A stretch of DNA of 19,130 nucleotides from Prosthecobacter debontii (lineage in GTDB: Bacteria; Verrucomicrobiota; Verrucomicrobiia; Verrucomicrobiales; Akkermansiaceae): assembly GCA_945883455.1 (NCBI GenBank), contig CAMCXJ010000021.1, positions 1 to 19,130 of the forward strand, in the 5' to 3' direction. Within the stretch, counting starts at the first letter, position 1; each line of letters opens with the position of its first letter. This document shows positions 8,989-17,600 of the stretch, piece after piece. A program made the position numbers and the translations under genes. Below the pieces are notes generated by a model. It was not told where the DNA came from. It ran no database searches and saw nothing but the letters and a program-made list of their open reading frames with translations.

Positions 8989-9405
8989 TTACACCAGATA
9001 CACTCGAATGAATTCCTCCGGCCTGATCGGCTGCGGCTTGTAGCCCGAACCGATCAGCGTGTTGAAATGATGATCGGAGGTGACGATGAAATCCGCGCCC
9101 ACCGCGATGGCGCAATCGGCGAAAGCGTCGTCATCGGGATCACCCGTGATCGTGTGGAAGCGGTAGTCCGAACCGATTCTCAGGATATTGCCATGCAGCA
9201 GATCGATCAATGTTAGGAATCTCCACAACTCCCCCCCTGCTCCGAAACCCGAATAGCGGAGAACCACTTCCTCATATTCAAGCAGCATGGGAGTGGATAC
9301 CGCCAGCTTCAGTTTACCATGGCGCAAGGCATCCCTGATCTTGGAAAACGGGGATTTCCTTCCAAAAATCTGGATCAGAGCGTTCGTATCCAGCACCACG
9401 GTCAT
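8989..9405 (-). CDS. PIN-domain toxin (COG1569/TIGR00305-type)
   Basis: This 138-residue protein has the acidic residues of a PIN ribonuclease: D6 in VVLDTNALI, E43 in LLEYEEV, the D89-x-DDD cluster in GDPDDDAFADCA, and D111 in FIVTSDHHF. The order and length fit the 'putative toxin-antitoxin system toxin component, PIN family' group, which is thought to cleave RNA with Mg2+ or Mn2+. Its start overlaps the stop of the upstream antitoxin gene (ATGA), as is usual for translationally coupled type II modules. Its RNA target is unknown. No catalytic residue is missing, so it is likely active when free of antitoxin. Confidence 0.88.
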   Translation of the reverse strand: MTVVLDTNALIQIFGRKSPFSKIRDALRHGKLKLAVSTPMLLEYEEVVLRYSGFGAGGELWRFLTLIDLLHGNILRIGSDYRFHTITGDPDDDAFADCAIAVGADFIVTSDHHFNTLIGSGYKPQPIRPEEFIRVYLV

Positions 9406-9650
9406 GGTATCTGACGAGATCGGAGCGATTCGCGGGCTTCGCGGAGGATCTCCGGCAAACGCTCCAGCTTCCCTTCCGCCCTGCCTTTGTCGAACTCTTC
9501 ATCCAACCTCTCGGTTACCTCATCGAGTTCCAACTCCATCGCGACCCTGTGGAGTAAAAGCAAATTCTCGTCACGAAGCCGATCAATCTCCTCGTGCAAC
9601 AGCGGACGAAGCTCGCTGGGATCCGATGGCAAAACCGACAATGCGCTCAT
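9402..9650 (-). CDS. Putative antitoxin partner of the PIN toxin
   Basis: The frame encodes an 82-residue, highly charged and mostly helical protein, starting MSALSVLP and ending RSRQIP. The frame is open 20 codons further upstream, but the ATG at 9650 gives a more sensible protein. It precedes the PIN toxin gene and overlaps it by ATGA, which is the main reason for calling it an antitoxin. I recognise no standard DNA-binding fold (AbrB, RHH, Phd or HTH). The sequence is consistent with a helical neutralising protein rich in E, L and R. An inverted repeat GAGAAC-n5-GTTCTC lies about 85 bp upstream (9735-9751), but its role is uncertain. Confidence 0.65.
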   Translation of the reverse strand: MSALSVLPSDPSELRPLLHEEIDRLRDENLLLLHRVAMELELDEVTERLDEEFDKGRAEGKLERLPEILREARESLRSRQIP

Positions 9651-9915
9651 GTGAAAAAACTCCCACAAAGCCCCTCCAAAAGCAAGCCGGTGTTCTTCAC
9701 CCCTCCTCACCTCCCCCTCGTTACCACCACCGACGAGAACGATCAGTTCTCACGCTTGCAGCGGATTAACTCGCCGCCGCCACCGGACTCGAAGCGGCAT
9801 CCCTTGTCTTCCGAAAGGATCTCATCGCTTTCATCCTGCCTCAGTGAGTTTTCACTACCATTCCGGCATTACAGCTCCTCCGTTTTTGATCAGGGTCGAC
9901 CGAGCCGGATCAGCC

Positions 9916-11055
9916 CTACCTCTTCGCTTTCCTCGCCGCCGCGATCTCCGCTAGCAGGCGGTGGAGGATGAGGCGGTGGTCGAGGCCTGTTGTCACAAGG
10001 GCTTGGTCGGCGCGCTGGGTCTGTTCCATCACGCGCTGGAGACCTTCGAGGTCGAAGTTTTTCGCGTTCGGCACGGCGAGGAAAATGGGAAACACGTTCA
10101 CACCGGAGCCGTCCTTTTTCTGCGGCAGCCAGGCGCGGTCAGCGGCGGGGAGCTTGTTAAGAGCGGCGGCGAAGGCTCCGTAGATTCCGGTGGGTGCTTT
10201 GAATTTCTCAAGGATCAACTTCGCCATGTAAAGGTTGCGGACGACATTGATGATCGAGGCGCGCATGATGCCGACGGCGGATTCCTCGGCGGCGAGCTGC
10301 TCGTCAATGAGCTGGATCGCCCGGATGATATTGCCTGCTTGGATCGCCTGTCCGGTCTCGAAGATCACCGCTGCCTTGCTCCGCGGCACGAGCGCTCGCA
10401 CGTCCTCCACTGTCACCGTCCGGCGCTCCGTGCCGAGATAGAGGTCGAGCTTTTCCAGTTCGTTGGCGATCTGCTTCGTCTGCTCCCCGGCGAGCATGAT
10501 AAAAAGCTCCAGTGCCTCGTTCTCGAAATCTAAGGCCAGCTCCCTCGCCCTGCCCTCCACCATTCGTCCGACCTCGTCCTGCCAGCCGTCGCGGCTGATG
10601 TCGATCTTATCGAACGTCCGCACGCTCGCATTCTTCTCTAAGAATTTCCAGAACGCCCGCCGCTTGTCTACCTTGTCAGCAGAAAGAATGAAGCGGATGC
10701 CCTCCGGTAAACCCTTTTCCAAAACACCCCGCAAAGCCTCGACCCCCGCCTCGGTGCGCTGAGCGCGGCCAGTCACATCGTCGCCGAGGAAATTCACGTT
10801 GCGCAACCACACCACCTTGTCGCCGCCGAACATCGGCATGGTCATCAGGGATTGGATCGCGGCGGAGCAAAGCTGGTAAGCGCCCTCCGAGTTGTCGGCA
10901 TTGCCGTCGATGGTCTCGTGCGTGAAGCCGTCGTCATTGCCGCCGGTGAGCTCGTTGTAAAGCGCCAGGGCCTCCTCACGCACCTGTCCCTCGTCGGTTC
11001 CCACGATCACATGGAAGCCGGTGTTGGCAGTGTTGTTCTTGGGTCTAGCGGCCAC
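9916..11055 (-). CDS. holA: DNA polymerase III, delta subunit (clamp loader)
   Basis: The delta subunit is the clamp-loader 'wrench' that opens the beta sliding clamp at the replication fork. The 379-residue product shows the typical start FHVIVGTDEGQVREEAL, the MPMFGGDKVVWLRNVNFL stretch, a middle section with ILSADKVDKRRAFWKFLEK, and the characteristic AGEQTKQIANELEKLDLYLG followed by VRALVPRSKAAVIFETGQAI. The collar region ends in DHRLILHRLLAEIA. As in other delta subunits there is no Walker ATP-binding motif. The start is a GTG at 11055, and no Shine-Dalgarno is seen. It is somewhat longer than the usual 340 or so residues. It appears monocistronic: gpsA ends 264 bp upstream, with a repeat element between. 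Confidence 0.92.
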   Translation of the reverse strand: MAARPKNNTANTGFHVIVGTDEGQVREEALALYNELTGGNDDGFTHETIDGNADNSEGAYQLCSAAIQSLMTMPMFGGDKVVWLRNVNFLGDDVTGRAQRTEAGVEALRGVLEKGLPEGIRFILSADKVDKRRAFWKFLEKNASVRTFDKIDISRDGWQDEVGRMVEGRARELALDFENEALELFIMLAGEQTKQIANELEKLDLYLGTERRTVTVEDVRALVPRSKAAVIFETGQAIQAGNIIRAIQLIDEQLAAEESAVGIMRASIINVVRNLYMAKLILEKFKAPTGIYGAFAAALNKLPAADRAWLPQKKDGSGVNVFPIFLAVPNAKNFDLEGLQRVMEQTQRADQALVTTGLDHRLILHRLLAEIAAARKAKR

Positions 11056-11136
11056 TTCGTAGCTGTAGCGGGAAATTCCAATTTTCGAAATTTAATTCTC
11101 AATAAAGCTGATTTTCTACCTCTCTCCGGTGCTACT

Positions 11137-11262
11137 TAGACCGTTTACCAAAAGGTCTTTTCGTGTTGAATCGTGGCTGGGGTTTCCAGCCCCAAGCCGT
11201 TTTTGGGGAATCTTGCCCCGACCTTCCAAATCAAAGCACGGGCTTTTTTGGTAATCGGTCTA
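11137..11262. mobile_element. MITE-like 126-bp element with TA ends and inverted repeats
   Basis: The left end CTTAGACCGTTTACCAAAA (11135-11153) matches the reverse complement of the right end (11246-11264) at 17 of 19 positions. Taking TA as the duplicated target, the element runs from TAGACC to GGTCTA and contains no gene. It lies in the spacer between gpsA and holA and encloses a pair of GGGG...CCCC hairpins. TA-flanked non-coding elements are typically moved by IS630/mariner-type transposases; that assignment is an inference. The same end sequence occurs in the 23-bp palindrome at 4033-4055. Confidence 0.6.
11173..11223. repeat. REP-like paired palindrome, intergenic copy
   Basis: A GTGG foot (11173-11176) is followed by a hairpin (GGCTGG/CCAGCC, 11175-11191), a short spacer and a second GGGG-n7-CCCC hairpin (11205-11219) ending in GACC. 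The context atcgtggctggg, the spacing and the total length (51 bp) match the copy inside mfd at 15414-15463. This fits REP/REPIN elements mobilised by RAYT transposases, which carry a GTAG or GTGG foot. No transposase gene is in the window. Confidence 0.6.
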
Positions 11263-11319
11263 GGACAGGTTCAGCAAACAGAGATACGAGGCAACTTTCA
11301 GCGCGCGCCCGGCGGATCG

Positions 11320-12321
11320 TCACTCGCTCTCGGTGCGGGTGTCGCGGGAGAGGAGTTCCATCATCGCCTCGGCGGCGTGCTTTTGTTGGTAGAGGATGGA
11401 GTGGATGGCATCGATGATGGGCGTCCTTGCACCCGCGCGCTGCGAGGCCTCGAAGATGGAAAGGGTGTTCGGCACGCCCTCGGCGACCATGCCGAGATCC
11501 CCGATGGCTTCCTCCAGGGATTTTCCACGGCCCAGCGCGAGGCCGACACGGTGGTTCCGCGAGTGCTCGGAGAAACAGGTAACGAGCAGATCCCCCACCC
11601 CGGAAAGCCCGGCAAAGGTCTCGATGCGCCCGCCGAGAGCGACGCCGAGCCGGGTCATTTCCGCAAGCGCCCGCGTGACGAGCGCAGCAACGGCATTGTC
11701 CCCGAGGCCGAGGCCATGGGCGATGCCCGCCGCGATGGCATAGACATTTTTGATGGCGCCGCCCAGCTCGATGCCTGCGAGATCCTTGCTGGTGTAGGGG
11801 CGGAACTGGGGCAGTGTGAACAGCTCCTGCAAGGCGTCTGCCACCGCAGCGTCCTCGCAGCCGATGACCGCGCAGGCGGGCTGGCCGATGGCGAGTTCCT
11901 CCGCGTGGTTGGGGCCGGAAAGGACGGCGACGGGATTCGACGGCAGCGAGGCGCGCAGGATTTGGCTCATGCGGTCGCCGGTGTGTTTCTCGATGCCTTT
12001 CGCGCAGGACAGCAGGACGGAGGAAGCGGGCAGCCCGGCTTTGGCGAGATCCTCCGCGCAGGCACGGGTGGCGGCGGTGGGCACGGCAAAAATGACCAGC
12101 GGGTGCGCAGCGGCGGCGGCAATATCCGTCCCGGCGGTGATATTCGCGGGCAAGACCACGCCGGAAAGGTATTTGGGATTGCGGTGCTCGCTGTTGATGC
12201 CCCGCGCGACATCCTCCTCGCGCCCGATGATCAGGATTTCACCGACCTTCGGGGAAAGGAGTTTCGCGATCGCGGTGCCGAACGATCCCGATCCAAGTAT
12301 GGCCACACTTTTAAAAGTCAT
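11320..12321 (-). CDS. gpsA: NAD(P)-dependent glycerol-3-phosphate dehydrogenase
   Basis: The enzyme reduces dihydroxyacetone phosphate to sn-glycerol-3-phosphate in the cytoplasm, the first step of phospholipid backbone synthesis. I chose the ATG at 12321 (333 residues) because it overlaps the plsY stop as ATGA and puts the nucleotide-binding motif ILGSGSFGTAIA at residues 8-19. Other hallmarks are SCAKGIE (K108), SGPNHAEE at 135-142 (SGPSFA in many homologues) and ELGGAIKNVYAIAAGI with catalytic K191, then LSGVGDLLVTC and SRNHRVG. The length is as expected. It is the last gene of the cyclophilin-plsY-gpsA cluster; its product is the substrate of PlsY, so the coupling makes metabolic sense. 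Confidence 0.96.
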   Translation of the reverse strand: MTFKSVAILGSGSFGTAIAKLLSPKVGEILIIGREEDVARGINSEHRNPKYLSGVVLPANITAGTDIAAAAAHPLVIFAVPTAATRACAEDLAKAGLPASSVLLSCAKGIEKHTGDRMSQILRASLPSNPVAVLSGPNHAEELAIGQPACAVIGCEDAAVADALQELFTLPQFRPYTSKDLAGIELGGAIKNVYAIAAGIAHGLGLGDNAVAALVTRALAEMTRLGVALGGRIETFAGLSGVGDLLVTCFSEHSRNHRVGLALGRGKSLEEAIGDLGMVAEGVPNTLSIFEASQRAGARTPIIDAIHSILYQQKHAAEAMMELLSRDTRTESE

Positions 12322-13034
12322 GTTCTGGGTTCCTCCGTTTTCCTTTTCCCACCCCATGTGAAACGCAACTCCGTGCCTATGCGCAGCCGGCCGATGTTGG
12401 CGCGGTGTTTCCAGATCGCGAGCACGGCGATGAGCACGGAGAAAATGAACAGCGGCTTATTCCATGTGCCGTTCTGGATTTTTCCGTGAAACCAAGATCC
12501 CCACAATGTGAGCAGCGGGAGAGTGGCGGCAGCGACCATGCTAGCCACAGCAACGTAGCGAGTGGCGAACAGGACGGCTGTGAAAATGAGGATCAGGATC
12601 ACCACGGCCGCAGGCATTAGCGCAATGAGAACCCCTGCCGAAGTAGCAATGCCTTTGCCACCCTTGAAGCCAATCCATGGAGAATAGTTATGACCTAGGA
12701 CACAGCACAAACCGGTGAGCACTTGGAAAACCTGCGCGTCGAGAATCGGAAATTCCGCTGAGAAAGGCAAGAGGGCGGATACCATCATCGGGTTTTTCAT
12801 CCCTGCGTAACGGATAAGGGAAATGCCGATTACACACGGGATGAAACCTTTCAGCGCATCCAACAAAAGGCAGGTGAGCCCGTATTTTTTCCCAACGATG
12901 CGGAAGACATTCGTCGCACCGATGTTGCCCGAGCCGTGGTTGCGGATATCGATGCCCTTGAGCTTCGCGATGAGCAGCCCGAACGGTATAGAACCGAGCA
13001 GGAAAGCCAGCAGCGGGCAGAGCCAGAGTTGCAT
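12318..13034 (-). CDS. plsY: Glycerol-3-phosphate acyltransferase PlsY
   Basis: This integral membrane enzyme transfers acyl groups from acyl-phosphate to glycerol-3-phosphate, giving lysophosphatidic acid. The 238-residue protein shows the family signatures: LLGSIPFGLLIAK (12-24), RNHGSGNIGATNV (31-43), GHNYSPWIGFKGGKGIATSAG (114-134) and WKHRANIGRLRIGTE (208-222). Several hydrophobic segments (about 1-23, 52-75, 100-115, 136-158, 160-180, 194-208) fit a multi-pass protein. It is slightly longer than the typical 200-residue form, with an extra stretch around 80-100 and a basic tail (GGKRKTEEPRT). It lies 21 bp after the cyclophilin gene and overlaps gpsA by ATGA. Confidence 0.95.
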   Translation of the reverse strand: MQLWLCPLLAFLLGSIPFGLLIAKLKGIDIRNHGSGNIGATNVFRIVGKKYGLTCLLLDALKGFIPCVIGISLIRYAGMKNPMMVSALLPFSAEFPILDAQVFQVLTGLCCVLGHNYSPWIGFKGGKGIATSAGVLIALMPAAVVILILIFTAVLFATRYVAVASMVAAATLPLLTLWGSWFHGKIQNGTWNKPLFIFSVLIAVLAIWKHRANIGRLRIGTELRFTWGGKRKTEEPRT

Positions 13035-13055
13035 GGGCGTCGGGGAAGATCCGTC

Positions 13056-13661
13056 CTACTCGACGACAGCGGCGCTCTCGATAACGACCGGCTCCACCGG
13101 GACATCGCCGGGGCCGGTTTTCACGCCCTTGATCGCATTGACGACATCCATGCCCTCGACGACCTTGCCGAACACCGCGTAGCCGTTGTTGCTTGGGAAA
13201 TTCAGCATGGCGTTGTCGGCCACGTTGATGAAAAATTGGACAGTGGCGCTGTCCGGATCGTTCGTGCGCGCCATCGCGATGGTGCCGGTGTCGTTTTTCA
13301 GGCCGTTGTTGCTCTCGTTCTTGATCCCCGCGCCGGTGCGTTTTTCAACGAGCCTGCCGCCGTCCAGCGCCATCCCGCCACCCTGGATCATGAAGCCATC
13401 AATGATGCGGTGGAAAACGGTGCCGTCGTAATGTTTCTCACCGACGTATTTGAGGAAATTCTTCACCGTGATCGGAGCCTTCTCCGCGTTGAGTTCGATG
13501 ACGATGTCGCCCTTGTTCGTTTTCAGCCGCACCTTGGCGGCCGTGGTGGCTGCGGCTTTCTCCCCGGCCTCAGGGGTTGCTTTTGTCTCGGGTTTTTCCG
13601 CTTTGCAGGCGCCCAGCAGGGTGAGGCCGGCGATCAATAGGATGGCGTAACGTCTCTTCAT
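13056..13661 (-). CDS. Lipoprotein cyclophilin-type peptidyl-prolyl isomerase
   Basis: Cyclophilins speed cis-trans isomerisation of X-Pro bonds during folding. I chose the ATG at 13661 (201 residues) because it gives a perfect lipoprotein signal, MKRRYAILLIAGLTLLGAC, with lipobox LLGAC and lipidated C19. Starts further upstream would bury it. An Ala/Glu/Lys-rich linker (20-42) is followed by a cyclophilin domain (43-195) with FHRIIDGFMIQGG (R85, Q93), TIAMARTNDPDSATVQFFINV (127-147) and NNGYAVFGKVVEGMDVV. The catalytic Arg is present. The enzyme is most likely anchored on the periplasmic side. It heads a cluster with plsY and gpsA with no obvious functional link. Confidence 0.93.
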   Translation of the reverse strand: MKRRYAILLIAGLTLLGACKAEKPETKATPEAGEKAAATTAAKVRLKTNKGDIVIELNAEKAPITVKNFLKYVGEKHYDGTVFHRIIDGFMIQGGGMALDGGRLVEKRTGAGIKNESNNGLKNDTGTIAMARTNDPDSATVQFFINVADNAMLNFPSNNGYAVFGKVVEGMDVVNAIKGVKTGPGDVPVEPVVIESAAVVE

Positions 13662-13935
13662 CGCGGCTAGGTTTAGGTGGATCGCCCGGGGATGGCAAGC
13701 GGATGCGCGGCGAGATGAAGGAAATGATACTCCAACCAGACCGAACCCGCGTCCGCACTGCAAAACCTAGCTTTGCGCGGCAAATCCCTTCGACCCTTTG
13801 CCGCTCGCCGCCGCCGCGTGATTTTTGCATCACCATTCAAGACAACGGGATTGATGAAGGCTGCAACACGTCCACTCAACGGGCAAATCTCCCGTATTGC
13901 GCAAAGCCGCATCCACCCTATCATAGCCAGACACG

Positions 13936-14595
13936 ATGGCATCCATCCTCATCACTTGCACAAATGCCACCTGCGCGGTTCCGGAGGCGCACCGTGAGCT
14001 ATTCAAAGGATCGGAGGATCTCGTCAGCTCTGCGGATGGCTGGGAACCCGGCGCGCTGAACCTCGCCCAAGGCCTCGCCATGAAATTCAGCACCCCGCTG
14101 ATCCACGGCGATGTCACCCGGCTTCTCATCGACCTAGAGCAGGACGGTGAAACACGCTGGAGCAAAATTTCCACGAAACTTCCCGAAGCCACCCGCGATA
14201 AACTCGTCACGCGCCTTGCCGATAAATTCCGCAACGCCATCGAAACCCGCCTCACCGAGGAATTGAAACGCCACGACGCGGTCATCCATCTCCTGATCCA
14301 CACCGCCCCGCTCGCCGAAGGGGAAATCCTCTTCGAATACATCGGATCGCCAAACGCGGCGGAAATCGCGAAAGCCGCCGCCGACCTGCTGCCAAGTGAA
14401 GTGAATGCCTCAGCCGTTCCGCTCAACGATGAGACTCCTTTTGTCCACTGGCTCACCACAAACTTTACTTCAGAAAAATACGGCATCGTGCGTCTCACCG
14501 TCTCCCACTCCTTCTTCCTCCGCTCCATTCCGATGCGCTGGGAAACGGTGAAAAAATCCCTGATCCAGGCACTCGTGAACGCCACCAAGGGATAA
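13936..14595 (+). CDS. N-formylglutamate amidohydrolase-like protein, divergent
   Basis: The 219-residue protein resembles the N-formylglutamate amidohydrolase (FGase) family (PF05013): an opening beta-strand ILITCTNATCAVP in the place of the usual SCEHGGNxVP, HRELFKG, then GWEPGALNLAQGLA, PLIHGDVTRLLIDLEQ (54-69) and AVIHLLIHTAPL (115-126). Compared with the family pattern, the EHGG metal-site motif is replaced by TNAT (9-12), while R62 and H118/H122 survive. It may therefore be inactive as an amidohydrolase or act on another substrate; this is an inference. It is followed 14 bp later by mfd, so the two are probably co-transcribed. A weak promoter-like TTGCGC-n16-TATCAT lies just upstream (13897-13924). 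Neither histidine-degradation genes nor other partners are nearby. Confidence 0.68.
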   Translation: MASILITCTNATCAVPEAHRELFKGSEDLVSSADGWEPGALNLAQGLAMKFSTPLIHGDVTRLLIDLEQDGETRWSKISTKLPEATRDKLVTRLADKFRNAIETRLTEELKRHDAVIHLLIHTAPLAEGEILFEYIGSPNAAEIAKAAADLLPSEVNASAVPLNDETPFVHWLTTNFTSEKYGIVRLTVSHSFFLRSIPMRWETVKKSLIQALVNATKG

Positions 14596-14609
14596 CAACC
14601 CTCTTCATT

Positions 14610-17600
14610 TTGAGATCGGAAACAACGTGGCTCCGCCGAGCCATCACATCCCCAGAGTTCCACGATCACCTGGCTCCCTTCGCCACCGGTAACGGGCAAA
14701 CTGTGTTCGACCACGCCGATGAGGCTTCGCATTCCTTTTTCGCCGCGCTCGCCTGCACCGCCGCTTCCGATCGCGGGAAAAAGCGCCAGTGGATCGTCCA
14801 CGAATCTCCGCGCCAACGCGAACGCCTCGCCGCCGAGCTGGAGCTCTGGGGCATCACAGCCGTCGTCCTGCCGGACGTGGGGGCGATCTTCGGTCGCCCT
14901 CCTGAGACGGATCGCGAGCTTCAGCCCGCCCCGGAAGCCCCGCCCCTGGAAGTCCAAGACCCCGAAACCGCCGCCGAGTGGTTCGCGATCCTGGAAACCC
15001 TCGCCATCTCGGATTCCTTTGCCGTCCTCCTCGGCTCCGACCAATTCCAGCAATACGCCCCCTCCCCCCACTCCCTCCTCTCCAACCGCACTCACCTCAA
15101 GCCTGGCCTCATCCTCGATCCGACCGCCTTCGCCGAAACCCTCACCACCCACGGCTACGAGCGTTTTCCCACCGTCACCGCCCGCGGCCACTTCGCCATC
15201 CGCGGCGGCATCCTCGACCTCTTCCCCTTCCAATCACCCCGCCCCCTCCGCCTCGAATTCTTCGACACCGAACTCGAATCCATCCGCGAGTTCGACCTCA
15301 ACACCCAGGCCTCCACCCGCAAGATCCCGGAAATCGATCTCCTTCTAACAGAACCTCCGGCGGTGGCGACCATCGCGGATTACCTAAAACCGGATGACGC
15401 AGTCATCCACATCGTGGCTGGGACTTGCAGTCCCAGTCCGTCGGAGGGACTTGCAGTCCCACCCTCTTTCCTCATCACCGACGGCACCTCCACCGCCGAA
15501 GAAGACTTCACCCTCGCCACCTACGCCTCCCCGCTCGGCACCTTCGACGCCGGCGACTTCGTCCTCGACGAGCTGCGCCGCGAAACCTTTTTCAAACAGC
15601 TCAACGAATGGCAGCGCGAGGCATGGGACATCGGCATCGTCTTCTCCACGAAAGGCGAACTCGAGCGCTTCACCGAACTCTCCGGCAAAAACCTCGAACG
15701 CGATCTCGGCCTCACCCCAGTCATCGGCGAGCTGATTTCCTCGTTCACGCTGCCGGTCACGAAGCTCGCCGTCCTTTCCTCCTCGGAACTCTTCGGCCGC
15801 TACCGCACCCCCGGCGCAGCCCGCCGCTCCTCGGTGGAAAAAGCCCGCGTCATCCGCGCCCGCGCCACGCTCGACGATATCGAGCCCGGCGACCTCGTCG
15901 TCCATTACGAATACGGCATCGGGAAATTCAAAGGCATCGCCCAGGAAGAGGAAGGCGAGGAACTCCAGATCGAATACAAGGACGGCTCCATCCTTTCCGT
16001 TCCGCTGGAGCAGGCGCACCTGTTAGGAAAATACATCGGGGTCGGCGGCAAGACCCCGGATCTCAATAAACTCGGCAACGCCACCTGGCAGAAAAACCGC
16101 AAGTCCGCCGAGAAATCCATTCTCGACTACGCCGCCCGCCTGCTCCGCATCCAGGCCGAGCGCGAACACGACCAAGGCCACGCCCACCCGCCCGACACCC
16201 GCTGGATGTTCGAGTTCGAGCAAAGTTTCCATTACACCGAAACCCCCGACCAGAAACAGGCGATCCTCGATACCAAACACGACCTCGAAGCCCCCCGCCC
16301 CATGGATCGCCTCATCTGCGGCGATGTCGGTTTCGGAAAAACTGAGGTTGCGATACGCGCCGCGTTCAAGGCGATCACCGGCGGCAAACAGGCAGCCCTG
16401 CTCTGCCCCACCACCGTCCTCGCGGAGCAACACTGGCGAACTTTCCGCGAGCGCTTTTCCGACTACCCGATCCGTGTCGATCTCCTCAACCGTTTCCGCT
16501 CCGCCGCCGAAGTGAAAGCCACCATCCAAGGCCTCGCCGATGGCTCCGTCGATATGGTCATCGGCACCCACCGACTCATATCAGGCGATGTCGCCTACAA
16601 GGATCTCGGCCTCGCCATCGTCGATGAAGAGCAGCGCTTCGGCGTCGCTCATAAGGAGAAATTCAAAGACCTCTTCCGCCAGATCGACGTCCTCACCCTC
16701 TCCGCCACGCCCATCCCGCGCACCCTTTACATGGCTCTCATGGGCGCGCGCGACATGTCCACCATCGACACCCCGCCCCCCAACCGCCTCCCCGTTTCCA
16801 CCACCGTCACCGCCTACGACGAGCGCATCATCCGCGATGCGATCCGCCGCGAGATGAAACGCGGCGGCCAGGTCTTCTTTCTCCACAACCGCGTCAAGAC
16901 CATCGAGATGGTGCACAAAAAAATCAAGGAACTCGTCCCCGAAGCCCGCGTCCTCGTCGGCCACGGCCAGATGGAAAAACACGATCTCGAAAACGTCATG
17001 CACGCCTTCGTCAACCACGAGGCCGACGTCCTGCTCGCCACCACCATCATCGAAACCGGCATCGACATCCCCAACGCCAACACCATCCTCATCGACCGCG
17101 CCGACCGCTTCGGCCTCGCCGATCTCTACCAACTCCGCGGCCGCGTCGGCCGTGCCGGCGAAAAGGCCTACGCCATCCTCCTGCTACCGAGGGAAATGAT
17201 CACCCAAGGCGATGCCCGCAAGCGCATCCACGCCATCAAGCAATACACCGCCCTCGGCTCCGGCTTCAAAATCGCCATGCGCGACCTCGAAATCCGCGGC
17301 GCCGGAAACCTGTTAGGCACCAAACAATCCGGCCACATCGCACAAATCGGCTTCGACCTCTACTGCCAGCTCCTCCGCCAATCCATCGACCGCTTGAAAG
17401 GCAAAAAAGACCCCTCCCTCCAGGAAACCACCTTCAAGGCAGACTTCATCATCCCCACGGAAACGCAGTGGGTTTCTTCAAGACACAAGACACAAGACGA
17501 CAAGACCCAAGAGAAGATCTCTTCCATATCAAAAATCAAAAATCCTCAATCATCAATCGGCAATCAATCTTCCGATCACCTTCCCGCCTTCATCCCGACG

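Noticed and set aside
9735..9751. GAGAAC-GATCA-GTTCTC inverted repeat upstream of the first toxin-antitoxin pair.
   Set aside because: The arms are only 6 bp and lie about 85 bp from the antitoxin start. They are too weak to call an operator or terminator.
9756..9830. On the minus strand a frame ends ...GCRFESGGGGELIRCKREN, and a TTCGAGTCC reminiscent of a tRNA T-arm occurs in the same place.
   Set aside because: The frame has no usable start codon before an upstream stop, and the flanking bases of the T-arm-like string do not form a proper stem or an acceptor arm. Nothing supports a gene or a tRNA.
11173..12489. 438-codon plus-strand frame opposite gpsA.
   Set aside because: gpsA on the other strand has all family motifs; this frame is its antisense shadow.
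13830..15233. 467-codon minus-strand frame opposite the FGase-like gene and mfd.
   Set aside because: It is antisense to two well-supported genes, begins with low-complexity G/E/V-rich sequence and has no domain. Long antisense frames are common in GC-rich DNA.
17480..17569. CRISPR-like repeats in the AT-rich stretch of mfd.
   Set aside because: The units are only 7-10 bp, irregular and without spacers of constant length; they are low-complexity sequence rather than an array.
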